Source: Treponema porcinum (lineage in GTDB: Bacteria > Spirochaetota > Spirochaetia > Treponematales > Treponemataceae). Taken from it: DNA of 61,353 nt. The stretch is taken from contig NZ_FUWG01000003.1 in assembly GCF_900167145.1 (NCBI RefSeq), positions 223,358 through 284,710 on the forward strand, given 5' to 3'. Positions within the stretch are counted from its first letter, which is position 1. The number at the start of each line of letters is the position of its first letter. Below the pieces are notes generated by a model. It saw nothing but the letters and a program-made list of their open reading frames with translations. It was not told where the DNA came from and made no database searches. This document shows positions 1-8,935 of the stretch, piece by piece. The position numbers were made by a program, and so were the translations under genes.

Positions 1-64
1 GTTAAGTTGCAAATCCCTCCCGAAATATTCTCACAAGGGGTAAGATTTTCATTTGCAAATTAAC
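1..64. repeat. Imperfect inverted repeat at the window edge
   Basis: Bases 1-14 (GTTAAGTTGCAAAT) and 51-64 (ATTTGCAAATTAAC) are inverted copies that match at 13 of 14 positions. CCCT and AGGGG inside them can extend the pairing. No T-run follows, so a Rho-independent terminator is not supported. It could be a transcript-end hairpin of a gene outside the window or an element remnant. Nothing else is recognisable in positions 1-109. Confidence 0.4.
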
Positions 65-109
65 TAGGGTAAGATTATCACGAGGACACGATAGTCCTTT
101 CCTGAATAA

Positions 110-138
110 TTGACAGTATATAATCCGCGTGTTAAAAT
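110..138 (+). promoter_or_regulatory. Sigma-70-type promoter of the SurA-like gene
   Basis: TTGACA at 110-115 and TAAAAT at 133-138 are separated by 17 bp. The start site would fall near 145, giving a leader of about 30 nt. The longest open frame begins on the TTG of this -35 box, which argues that the protein starts downstream at 176. Confidence 0.7.
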
Positions 139-175
139 AATTCACTATTCTATCATTATAAAAAAAGGATTCAAA

Positions 176-1648
176 ATGAAACGAGGTTTTTATACTATTG
201 GATCGCTCATCATTCTTTTGATTGCAGCTTTTATTTTTGTTCTTGTACCGATTTTCTCAGGCGGAAGAACCGGCACACGACTGCCGCCGTTCGGCTCGTA
301 TGACGGAACGGAAATCAGATATGAACAGGGCAGCGATTTTGCAAATTACGTTGCAAATTATGCAGACTATTTCAAAAATCAGAACATTGAAATCGACAAT
401 TCTAATTACTATTACATTTTTAACTATGCATTCAACGCAACTGTAACGCAGCTTGCTTACAAAAAAGCCGTAAACAAAAGCGGCTGGAAAGTTCCACAGA
501 CAGCAGTAAACCGCGCAATGATGCCGTATTTTACTGACGAAACAGGCAAGTATTCTTCAAAAATGTACAAACTTGCAGATCCGCAGGCTGTTGCAGACCT
601 GAGAAAGAATTTTGAATCAAGCCTTACAACGGCACGCTTTGCAGAAGATTCATTCGGCGGAGCTGCATCTTTCGGAAAGGAAACTTTGTACGGTCTGAAA
701 ACCTCAGAAACTGAAACATCGTTTATGCAGAACTTAAACAGCAGCAAACGTTCATTCAACCTTGCAGTATTCAATATGAACGAATATCCGGATTCTGAAA
801 AAGCAGCATATGGAAAAGAAAATTCTCAGAAATTCGTAAAATACGATTTCTCAGTCATCACCTGTGCTGACAAATCAAAAGCACAGAGCGTTGCAAACAG
901 CATTACTTCAGAAAAAATCACGTTTGCAGATGCAGTCAATGAATATTCACAGAAATCATATTCAAATTCCAATGGCAAGATGACAAGCCAGTATCATTAC
1001 CAGCTTGAAAGCATCGTAAAAAATCCTGATGATTTGAAAACTATCGCCGCACTTGCAAAAGACGAAATCAGTGCACCGGTACAGACAAGTATCGGCTACA
1101 CAATTTTCAGGGCAGACTCTGCTGCTGCAGAACCGGATTTCAATGACGAATCAACATTGAGGACCGTATACAACTACATTACGACTAACGAATTCAGCAG
1201 GATTGAGGAATATTACACATCCCAGGCAGAAAAATTTGCCGCTGATGCAAAAACAGCAAATTTTGATGCTACTTGCAAAAAGTACAACGCAAAGAAGGCA
1301 GTTGTTCCTGCATTCCCGTTGAATTACGGCAGCGTTTCCGTTGCAGACAAACTTGATACAAGCATTGAAGGTCTTTCCGGAGCAAACACGAACGAAACGT
1401 TCTTTAAGACAGCGTTCTCTCTTGCAAAAGGCGAAATCTCAAAACCGGTTGTAAACGGAAGAAACATTCTTGTCCTTCAGCTTGCAAATGAAACAGCCGC
1501 AGACACAGAACCGACAGATTCTGATGTTATTGCAGACGAAATCAGAAATTATGATTCATCAGCAGCTCAGACAGCGCTTCTTTCAAGTCCTAAACTGAAG
1601 AACAACCTTAGCGAAGTTTTCTTCAAATATATTATGACCAATAACTAA
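176..1648 (+). CDS. SurA/PpiC-like peptidyl-prolyl isomerase, membrane anchored
   Basis: The product (about 490 aa) probably folds or chaperones exported proteins. It has a single N-terminal membrane segment (about residues 8-28) and a SurA_N-like helical region (about 50-190). A parvulin-like region follows (about 225-330), recognisable by a SNGKMT stretch and an ISAPVQTSIGYTIFRA end strand. A second, weaker parvulin-like segment ends near KGEISKPVVNGRNILVLQL. The ATG at 176 is preceded by AAAGGA and lies downstream of a good promoter. Longer frames would begin inside the -35 box. There is no lipobox, so an uncleaved signal anchor is likely. The family assignment is good, but whether the domain is catalytically active cannot be judged. 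Confidence 0.75.
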   Translation: MKRGFYTIGSLIILLIAAFIFVLVPIFSGGRTGTRLPPFGSYDGTEIRYEQGSDFANYVANYADYFKNQNIEIDNSNYYYIFNYAFNATVTQLAYKKAVNKSGWKVPQTAVNRAMMPYFTDETGKYSSKMYKLADPQAVADLRKNFESSLTTARFAEDSFGGAASFGKETLYGLKTSETETSFMQNLNSSKRSFNLAVFNMNEYPDSEKAAYGKENSQKFVKYDFSVITCADKSKAQSVANSITSEKITFADAVNEYSQKSYSNSNGKMTSQYHYQLESIVKNPDDLKTIAALAKDEISAPVQTSIGYTIFRADSAAAEPDFNDESTLRTVYNYITTNEFSRIEEYYTSQAEKFAADAKTANFDATCKKYNAKKAVVPAFPLNYGSVSVADKLDTSIEGLSGANTNETFFKTAFSLAKGEISKPVVNGRNILVLQLANETAADTEPTDSDVIADEIRNYDSSAAQTALLSSPKLKNNLSEVFFKYIMTNN

Positions 1649-1672
1649 TCTCCGCATAGTACGAGGAATTAT

Positions 1673-3319
1673 TTGTCAGAAAATGATAATGACAAGCCCT
1701 GTCTGGTAGAAACCGGCCGGGGCTTTTCTGTTAAATACAAAGACAGGCTTCTCTATTCAAAATATGATCCGCAGAAAAACATTCTGCAGACAGTTCAGTC
1801 CCTAAAAATTCTTCCGGGAACGCTCATTCTGGCGCTGTCACCGTGTCTTGGTTATGGACTTGGCGAACTTTCAGAAAAACTGCCAGAAGACTGCTTTATC
1901 TTTGCCGTTGAGCGTGACGAAAAACTTTTCTACCTTACAGAAATAAATTGCGCAGAAAAATACAATAAAGAAAAAAAATGCATTCTTTTTTCCCCTGAGC
2001 AGCTTGACGAACTTCCGGCATTATTGAACGGACTGACTTCGCCTTTTCGGGGAAAATTCAAGCGCGTACTGCGAATTGCCTTCAGTGCCGGTGCTTTTCT
2101 GAACGAAAAGTTCTACACGTTTTTTTACAGCGCAATGCAAAAATCAATAGCGCAGTTCTGGAAAAACCGCATTACGCTTGTAAAGTTTGGAAAACGCTAT
2201 TCCCGTAATTTTTTCAGGAACATCAGCGCTTTAAAAGAGAACTATAAAATTGACGGATTATTTAAAAGCGTTTCAAAACCCATTCTTGTCTGCGGAGCAG
2301 GAGAAAGCCTTGAAATCATACTTTCGGCGGAAAAAAATGTTTCCGGCAAATTCTATATTATAGCGGTAGATGCAGCACTTCGTGCTTTCAAGGCAAAAAA
2401 CATACACGTTGATGCAGTTGTCTGCGAAGAATCACAGATTGCAATTTCAAAAGCATTCATAGGATGCAGGCAATATGCAGACCGGGCGTTCGCAAGCCTT
2501 TCTTCCTGCCCTGAAGCCGCATCTACCGCCGGAAAATCAACAGCCTTCTACACTACTGTTTTTGACGAAAGAAATTTCTTAAAACAGATTTCCGCTTCTT
2601 CCATCCTTCCTGCTGCCGTTCCGCCGCTCGGCTCAGTCGGTCTTACAGCAGTTTACCTTTCGCTTTGCCTGCGCGCAAGCAACGAAGTACCGGTCTATAT
2701 CACCGGACTGGATTTTTCTTTTTCTCCGGGAAAAACTCACGCAAAAGAAACTTTCCCTTCAGCACAGAACCTTCTTGAATTAAACAGGCTTAATTCTAAA
2801 AAATCATACGCCTCTGCATTTTCTGCCGGAACATCCACCGTTTCAGACATAAACGGAAGAAAAACTGTTACTACAGTCGCCCTGAACGGATATGCAGAAC
2901 TTTTCAAGCAATTTTTCTGCAATGCCCGAAATCTGTTTGACTTGAGAAACTGCGGACTTCCGCTTAATCTTCCGAATGCAGATTTCACTACCGTTTCCGA
3001 ACATCTAAGTAATGAAAACAGTTTTTCCTGCAAACAGCCTGTTTCGCCGGAAAAAAATGCTGAAAATGAAAAAATATCACGTTTTTTCCGTGATGAAATA
3101 AGTGCGCTTGAAGAACTGAAAGACATTCTTTCAAACGGTCAGAATGAAGACAGCAGGACGCGCAACGAGCGCATAAAAAAACTGCTTGAATGCAGGGAAT
3201 ATTTATACCTTCACTTCCCTGACGGAATTTCAAGCAGCCTTGACATAGGATTTCTAAAGCGAATCCGGGCAGAAACAGACTATTTTCTAAAACTGTTTAA
3301 TCAGCTTCGTTGTCTTTAA
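1673..3319 (+). CDS. DUF115 / MptE-like protein, possible motility-associated glycosyltransferase (Maf type)
   Basis: A 548 aa cytoplasmic protein. The central part (about residues 195-420) fits the DUF115 (6-hydroxymethylpterin diphosphokinase MptE-like) fold. Visible segments are PILVCGAGESLE, a FYIIAVDAALRAF strand with following helix, a PPLGSVGLTA loop and VYITGLDFSF. In flagellated bacteria this family includes Maf proteins that glycosylate flagellin, and treponemal FlaB is glycosylated, so that role is a reasonable inference. The start is TTG at 1673, with ACGAGG about 8 nt upstream. It follows the SurA-like gene by 24 bp and may be cotranscribed. Its 3' end overlaps the convergent lepA by 23 bp. 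Confidence 0.65.
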   Translation: MSENDNDKPCLVETGRGFSVKYKDRLLYSKYDPQKNILQTVQSLKILPGTLILALSPCLGYGLGELSEKLPEDCFIFAVERDEKLFYLTEINCAEKYNKEKKCILFSPEQLDELPALLNGLTSPFRGKFKRVLRIAFSAGAFLNEKFYTFFYSAMQKSIAQFWKNRITLVKFGKRYSRNFFRNISALKENYKIDGLFKSVSKPILVCGAGESLEIILSAEKNVSGKFYIIAVDAALRAFKAKNIHVDAVVCEESQIAISKAFIGCRQYADRAFASLSSCPEAASTAGKSTAFYTTVFDERNFLKQISASSILPAAVPPLGSVGLTAVYLSLCLRASNEVPVYITGLDFSFSPGKTHAKETFPSAQNLLELNRLNSKKSYASAFSAGTSTVSDINGRKTVTTVALNGYAELFKQFFCNARNLFDLRNCGLPLNLPNADFTTVSEHLSNENSFSCKQPVSPEKNAENEKISRFFRDEISALEELKDILSNGQNEDSRTRNERIKKLLECREYLYLHFPDGISSSLDIGFLKRIRAETDYFLKLFNQLRCL

Positions 3320-5099
3320 GAACGGCAAGGAACGCAGACTGCGGCAGCTCAACGTCACCAAACATCTTCATACGCTTTTTTCCTTCCTTCTGCTTTTCCA
3401 GAAGCTTTCGTTTACGGGTGATGTCGCCGCCGTAACATTTTGCAAGAACGTCTTTACGAACTGCGCTGACTGTTTCGCGTGCAATTATCTGTCCGCCGAT
3501 TGCGCCCTGAATGGCAACCTTAAACTGCTGGCGTGAAATTTCGTCTTTCAGACGCTCGCAGACTTTTCGCGCACGATCCGTCGCATTATCCTTAAATGAA
3601 AGGAAAGAAAGTGCGTCAACAGGCTTGGAATTAAGCAGAATATCAACTTTTACCAGCTGGGTCGGACGGTATCCAATGACCTCATAATCAAACGACGCAT
3701 AACCGCGGCTGAAACTCTTTAATTTATCGTAAAAATCAAACAGAACTTCTGCAAGCGGCATTTCGTAAGTAAGTTCGACTCGTTTTTCATCAAGGTACGT
3801 CATATTCGTCTGCTCGCCACGTTTCATTTTGCACAGTTCCATCAACGACCCCAAATACGTTGCCGGAGTTATAATCGATGCCTTTATATAAGGTTCTTCC
3901 GCGCTTTGAATTCTTCCCTGCGGATATTCAGCCGGATTATCAACAAAAGTTTCAGAGCCGTCCGTTAAATGCACGCGGTAGCGGACTGACGGCGCAGTAA
4001 AAATAATCGCCTGATCGTAGTCGCGCTCAAGGCGCTCCTGAATAATCTCCAGATGAAGAAGTCCTAAAAATCCGCATCGGAAACCGTTTCCAAGCGCAAT
4101 CGAATTGTCTTTCTCATAGACAAGGCTTGCATCATTGAGCTTAAGCTTTTCAAGACTGGACTTCAATTCCTCGTAATCGTTTGAATCCATCGGATAAATT
4201 GAAGAATAGACGACTGGCTTTACTTCTTTAAAACCTGCAAGCGGCTCGGCAGCAGGATTATCTGCATTTGTAATCGTATCACCAACGCGAACGTCGCTTA
4301 CAGTCTTTATGCCGGCAATAATATAGCCTACATCACCAGCCTCAAGACAGCCGGTCGGCTCGTAATCAATCTTGAATATACCAATCTGTTCAACCTTATA
4401 ATCAATTCCGCTGCTCATCATACGGATTATTCCGCCTGTTTTTATGCGTCCGTTCTTTACGCGTACATGAACTACAACGCCACGGTACGGATCATAATGA
4501 CAGTCAAAAATCAATGCCTGGGCAGGAGCATCTACGTCACCTTGCGGAGCAGGAAAATAATTTACGACAGCCTCAAGAAGTCCGTCCACGCCTTCGCCTG
4601 TTTTTGCAGACACAAGCTGCGTCTGCGAATCGTCAAGTCCAAGTTCATTAGTAATCTGCTCGCGGACGGCTGGAATATCGGCAGACGGAAGGTCAATCTT
4701 GTTGATTACAGGAACAATCGTAAGATCCTGCTCAAGCGCCATATACATATTGCTAACGGTCTGGCTTTCAACACCCTGACTTGCATCAATAAGAAGCAGC
4801 GCACCTTCGCAGGAAGCAATAGCGCGCGAAACTTCGTAAGAAAAATCGACGTGTCCCGGCGTATCTACAAAATTAAGTTCGTAGTCATTTCCGTCCTTTG
4901 CGTGATACGGAATGGTAACAGCCTGACTTTTTATGGTAATGCCGCGTTCGCGCTCAATGTCCATATTGTCAAGAATTTGATTTTTCATTTTCCGCTCGTC
5001 AATAATATTCGATTTCTGAATCAAGCGGTCAGACAAAGTTGATTTTCCGTGGTCAATGTGCGCAACGATACAGAAATTGCGCTTGAATTTCATATCCAT
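3297..5099 (-). CDS. lepA: Elongation factor 4 (LepA) GTPase
   Basis: Ribosome-associated GTPase of the translation-factor family, 600 aa, which is the standard length. G1 is AHIDHGKS near residue 12, G2 is RERGITIKS, G3 is DTPGH and G4 is NKID. EF-G-like domains follow. The LepA-specific C-terminal domain ends in the basic stretch TRKRKLLEKQKEGKKRMK. The ATG at 5099 has AAGGAAAG upstream. It lies 17 bp after the HtrA-like lipoprotein gene, which suggests cotranscription. The last codons overlap the convergent DUF115 gene. Confidence 0.97.
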   Translation of the reverse strand: MDMKFKRNFCIVAHIDHGKSTLSDRLIQKSNIIDERKMKNQILDNMDIERERGITIKSQAVTIPYHAKDGNDYELNFVDTPGHVDFSYEVSRAIASCEGALLLIDASQGVESQTVSNMYMALEQDLTIVPVINKIDLPSADIPAVREQITNELGLDDSQTQLVSAKTGEGVDGLLEAVVNYFPAPQGDVDAPAQALIFDCHYDPYRGVVVHVRVKNGRIKTGGIIRMMSSGIDYKVEQIGIFKIDYEPTGCLEAGDVGYIIAGIKTVSDVRVGDTITNADNPAAEPLAGFKEVKPVVYSSIYPMDSNDYEELKSSLEKLKLNDASLVYEKDNSIALGNGFRCGFLGLLHLEIIQERLERDYDQAIIFTAPSVRYRVHLTDGSETFVDNPAEYPQGRIQSAEEPYIKASIITPATYLGSLMELCKMKRGEQTNMTYLDEKRVELTYEMPLAEVLFDFYDKLKSFSRGYASFDYEVIGYRPTQLVKVDILLNSKPVDALSFLSFKDNATDRARKVCERLKDEISRQQFKVAIQGAIGGQIIARETVSAVRKDVLAKCYGGDITRKRKLLEKQKEGKKRMKMFGDVELPQSAFLAVLKDNEAD

Positions 5100-5116
5100 A
5101 ATTCTTTCCTTTTTAC

Positions 5117-6748
5117 CTAAAAATAATAGGGACTGTCAAGCGAAGTGCCGATTCCCATTGTAATATCAAGATAGCCTTTTTTCTTTTTGCGCGTACTCAG
5201 GTTGACGGATATTGCGCTGTTATCCTCATTAAAACGTACTTCCAAAATCATAACCGGGTCTGTAACTGAAAAACCTGATTCATCTGCGACAGAACCTTTT
5301 ATTATCTCGTCAATCACAAACTTTCGTGACGACATTGTAGAACTTGATGAAAGTCCCATACCGAAAATCGGAATAAACGAACCGGTAAGCAAATCACTCC
5401 TGTATATTTCGTAGCCCGGCTGGTCAGGACGTTCATCAAGATAAACAAGTGCAGAATAATTTTCACTGTCACGAGAATATTCTAGTTTCAGAATGTTTTC
5501 CGGAACGTAATTCCTGAAAATATCCTGTAAGTTTTCAAGAGAAGAAATGCGCTTTCCGTTTACAAACGTTATCACGTCACCTTTTTTAAGCCCTGCCCTG
5601 TTTGCAACTCCGCCCGGCATTACATACTGAACCTCAAGACCCGTTTCCGTAAGTCCCTCGCGCATCGTGTGTCCGTAAGCGCCAATCCAGGTATGACTGC
5701 GCTTTCCGCCGTGATATAAAAACGGAAGATCCTGACGCAGATATTCCACAGGGATTGCAAAATTCAACCCCTGATACTGCAATATTCCTGCAAAGACAAT
5801 CGCCTGAACACGCATCTGCTGGTCAATACAAGGACCGCCGGAATTACCGGAATTGACGGCGGCATCTATCTGAAGGACGCTTCCTGTAGTAAAAAGCTTT
5901 CTGTCAACAGCGGAAATAATGCCGCTTGTAATAGTTCCGTGAAGCCCCAGCGGCGTTCCGATTGCGCTTACTTTTTCGCCGATAGAAAGGTCTGAACTTG
6001 AACCAAGCGCAAGAATAAACGGAGGGTCAATTTCTGCTTTTAAAAGCGCAAGATCAAGCACGGAATCATAACCGATAACCTTTGCCGGAATGCGAGTTTC
6101 CGAATCACGGGCAAGTTTTATAAAAAGCCGCGTATATCCTTCGTGCTTAGGGTCAACCAAATCGCTTATAACGTGATGATTTGTTACTATATAACCGCGC
6201 CTGTCAATAAAAAAACCAGAACCGATAACGCGGTCTGCATAGCCTGCACCGTTTTGAATTTTTATTCCCTTATCAACCCAAATAGTAACGGTAGCATTTA
6301 CGCAGTCAACCATCGTCTTAGGAAGGAGTTTCTTGTTTTCATCGTTCAGAACAAGCCCCGGAATATCGGCATAAAACTTTGAAAAAATCTGGCGTGCATT
6401 AAGACCGATTTCCCCAAGCCGTTTTGAACCGGCAGCAGAAAGAGAACCGTAATAATTTGAAGCAGTGTAATAATCTTCCTCTGCAACAGCCTTTTTTAAA
6501 AGCTCAATCAGGTTGTCTTCGTATCTGGAAACAGTTTCTTCATCCCCAAGAAGCACCGCACGCCACAATGCCTGAACAGGAGTATCTTTTGAAAGCTGCT
6601 CTATTCGTTTTTTCTCATTTTCCTTTACGTCATCCTCCGTATAATCAGGAAGGGCAAAAACTTCTTTCGGCTGCTTAATGCTCATACAGCCAGAAAACAC
6701 GCAGGACAGACACACTGAAAGAAAAAACAACACTACTGATTTATTCAT
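5117..6748 (-). CDS. HtrA-like trypsin/PDZ serine protease, predicted lipoprotein
   Basis: A 543 aa envelope protease. The N terminus is a signal peptide ending in lipobox-like FSGC (about residues 18-21). A helical spacer of about 120 residues precedes a trypsin-like domain with the full triad: His in IVTNHHVIS, Asp in DSVLDLALLK and Ser in GNSGGP. A PDZ domain follows (about 365-435; GGVANRAGLKKGDVITFVNG). The C terminus may hold a second degenerate PDZ (IIKGSVADESGF). Compared with ordinary Do/DegP proteins it has an extra N-terminal domain and a lipid anchor. It is one of two HtrA-family genes in the window. The substrate is unknown. Confidence 0.8.
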   Translation of the reverse strand: MNKSVVLFFLSVCLSCVFSGCMSIKQPKEVFALPDYTEDDVKENEKKRIEQLSKDTPVQALWRAVLLGDEETVSRYEDNLIELLKKAVAEEDYYTASNYYGSLSAAGSKRLGEIGLNARQIFSKFYADIPGLVLNDENKKLLPKTMVDCVNATVTIWVDKGIKIQNGAGYADRVIGSGFFIDRRGYIVTNHHVISDLVDPKHEGYTRLFIKLARDSETRIPAKVIGYDSVLDLALLKAEIDPPFILALGSSSDLSIGEKVSAIGTPLGLHGTITSGIISAVDRKLFTTGSVLQIDAAVNSGNSGGPCIDQQMRVQAIVFAGILQYQGLNFAIPVEYLRQDLPFLYHGGKRSHTWIGAYGHTMREGLTETGLEVQYVMPGGVANRAGLKKGDVITFVNGKRISSLENLQDIFRNYVPENILKLEYSRDSENYSALVYLDERPDQPGYEIYRSDLLTGSFIPIFGMGLSSSSTMSSRKFVIDEIIKGSVADESGFSVTDPVMILEVRFNEDNSAISVNLSTRKKKKGYLDITMGIGTSLDSPYYF

Positions 6749-6780
6749 TTATATACATTCCTTACCGGACAGCCGACATC

Positions 6781-8934
6781 TCATTCCGCAAACTCATTTT
6801 CTGTCAGACCGTCAGACTCATATTCCTCCGTGCTAATTTCCGGCAGAATGTGAACATAAAGGTTTTCACCAATCCGCACGGCAATCATCCGGCAGGAATT
6901 GCTTTCCAGCACGACTGAAATTCCCTGACGGGCAGACATATCAAAATGTTCCATTACATAATATTCGTCATCAGCATTGCCGGCAGTCCCTACCCAATAA
7001 AACGAATTTCCTGCACCCTGCGTTACAGAATACTCTTCTTCCCCGTAAGACACCTTTACCGGCTCTCCGTTCCAGAGCGTTACCGTTACAAGAGAATGTT
7101 CCGGCTCAAGATAAAACTGTGAATCTTCAACAAGCGGCTCTTCCTGTGATTTACGCGGATATTTTTTATAGCGGACATCCCAATTTCCGTCGCCGTCAAA
7201 ATCCCATGCCGTTATTTTTCCGCCGTCCGCAAGATATTCTTCCGAAAAATCAGGAATTGTATCGCCATCACGGTCAATCTGAATCATCTTAACGTAAAGT
7301 CCGCCGCCTGCAAACGGAAGTCCGAACGTATTTGCCATAACCTGATTTTGCTCCTCTTCCGGAGCATTCATCGTGTTTTCAGGGTCAAACCCAAGCGTTT
7401 CCGTCGTTTCAAAAATACCGTCGCCGTCATTATCAACAGTACGCACGCGCGGAAAACCGTTTTCAAATTCACACCGGGCATAAAGCGTATCTCCGTCATA
7501 ATAATCTGCTGACTGAACTGCACCATCAAGGACAGAAAAACGGATGAGCGAACCGGGACGTTCAGTTCCCGGCATTTCGTAGGACGAGCAGGCAGAAACA
7601 AGAGCCGTTTCGTCAAACCGGGAATTCGGAACGACAGGAGAAACGACAAAAAAATCCAGTCCTGTAAGTGAATGTACCGACTCAAGACGTTTTATTTCAC
7701 ACGGCGACCAGCAGAACACTTCGTCTGGAATGGTAAACTGCAAATTCCTTCCTTCATTTTTCTGCAATTTTGAAACAACTTTTACTACAGCCGGATACGT
7801 TCCGTAAAAAACATCAAGATTTCCGTCCGTAAGCGAAATCACCTCCGGCACGCCAAAATCACAAGTTCCAGCCCATTCAACAATGCCGTCACTAGTTTCG
7901 TCCCAGCAAAACGTATGTGGACGACCGCGCATATATTTTATGGAAAGTTCAGTTTCTCCGTCACCGTTTGTATCAACAAGCAGTTCACCCTCGTATGCTT
8001 CCAGATGCTCGCGCACGGACTGAACCGTTATTTCATCAGTTATCAAAGGAAGAATTGACTCAAGCAAATCAAGACGGACTGAAGTATCGGCAAAAGAACA
8101 GAAATAATCCCAGGACTCTTGCTGCGTCATAAGCCCTGTCTTCAAGGCAGCCACTGCATAAAGCGGATGTTCCATTCCGTGCGCAGAAAACGCCTTGAGC
8201 ATACGAAGCTGTTTTTCACCGGAGGCAAACAGCGCCGCGTATATTTCAAGTTCCGCATCAGGATTATCATATTCCGGCATTTTTGCAATAAAAGTATCTG
8301 CGATTTTCTGGACAAGCGCGGCAGACGTTTCATTTGTACCGGAAGCAATTTCCGCAAATTCCGCGCGTGAAGAAAGCATATATTCATAAGTGAAAAAAAG
8401 GCGCGGAAAACGCATATCGGCAGGGTAGATTTTTCGCGCGGCATTTACCTTGCTCCTGGCCTTTTCTATGCTTTCAGGCGTCAGCATCCGATAATACGCT
8501 TTTGTCCTTATAAATTCCGCATCGGAAGAATAAATAAAAGGATTTGCATCAAGAACGGCTACTGCCTGCGCGCCTTCTCCCGTATCGCAAAGTAAATCTG
8601 CATACAGAATACGCGCGCCGTCACGGTTGTAATCAACCCATTCACCCTCAGTCAGCGCCTTCACCGCAAGCGGAAGCACCTCTGCCCTCGGCGCGCCCAG
8701 TCCGCTTTTTGCAGCTGCTTTTATATACCATAAGTCGGAAACCGTATCGTCATAAGAAAGTCCCAGTTCCGCCTGTACCATAGCATTTTCAAAATCACGG
8801 GAAGAAAGATAATTTTCCGCAAGCTTAAGGCATCTGACTGCCGTTTTTCTGTTTGCAGCACCAGCAGAAGACGCTGCAAAAACAGCAAGAGGAAAACAAA
8901 TCAGAAGCACAAGAAAAACTGAAACTTTTTTCAT
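6781..8934 (-). CDS. Secreted protein with helical TPR-like N half and DxDGD repeats
   Basis: A 717 aa protein with a clear signal peptide (about residues 1-20, ending AVFAAS). Residues about 30-330 are helical and TPR-like. The C-terminal half carries scattered acidic calcium-type loops: DTNGDGETE, DNDGDGIFE, DRDGDTIPD and DFDGDGNWD. These resemble thrombospondin type 3 or EF-hand loops, so calcium binding is a sensible inference. No catalytic motif is recognised. The start codon lies just past the tilS stop, with GAGGAC as ribosome-binding site, so the two genes are translationally close. It probably belongs to the treponemal conserved-hypothetical envelope class. Confidence 0.6.
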   Translation of the reverse strand: MKKVSVFLVLLICFPLAVFAASSAGAANRKTAVRCLKLAENYLSSRDFENAMVQAELGLSYDDTVSDLWYIKAAAKSGLGAPRAEVLPLAVKALTEGEWVDYNRDGARILYADLLCDTGEGAQAVAVLDANPFIYSSDAEFIRTKAYYRMLTPESIEKARSKVNAARKIYPADMRFPRLFFTYEYMLSSRAEFAEIASGTNETSAALVQKIADTFIAKMPEYDNPDAELEIYAALFASGEKQLRMLKAFSAHGMEHPLYAVAALKTGLMTQQESWDYFCSFADTSVRLDLLESILPLITDEITVQSVREHLEAYEGELLVDTNGDGETELSIKYMRGRPHTFCWDETSDGIVEWAGTCDFGVPEVISLTDGNLDVFYGTYPAVVKVVSKLQKNEGRNLQFTIPDEVFCWSPCEIKRLESVHSLTGLDFFVVSPVVPNSRFDETALVSACSSYEMPGTERPGSLIRFSVLDGAVQSADYYDGDTLYARCEFENGFPRVRTVDNDGDGIFETTETLGFDPENTMNAPEEEQNQVMANTFGLPFAGGGLYVKMIQIDRDGDTIPDFSEEYLADGGKITAWDFDGDGNWDVRYKKYPRKSQEEPLVEDSQFYLEPEHSLVTVTLWNGEPVKVSYGEEEYSVTQGAGNSFYWVGTAGNADDEYYVMEHFDMSARQGISVVLESNSCRMIAVRIGENLYVHILPEISTEEYESDGLTENEFAE

Positions 8935-8935
8935 T

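Noticed and set aside
4467..5042. A 191-codon plus-strand frame inside lepA
   Set aside because: It is antisense to the conserved GTPase domain of lepA and has no ribosome-binding site or recognisable motif.
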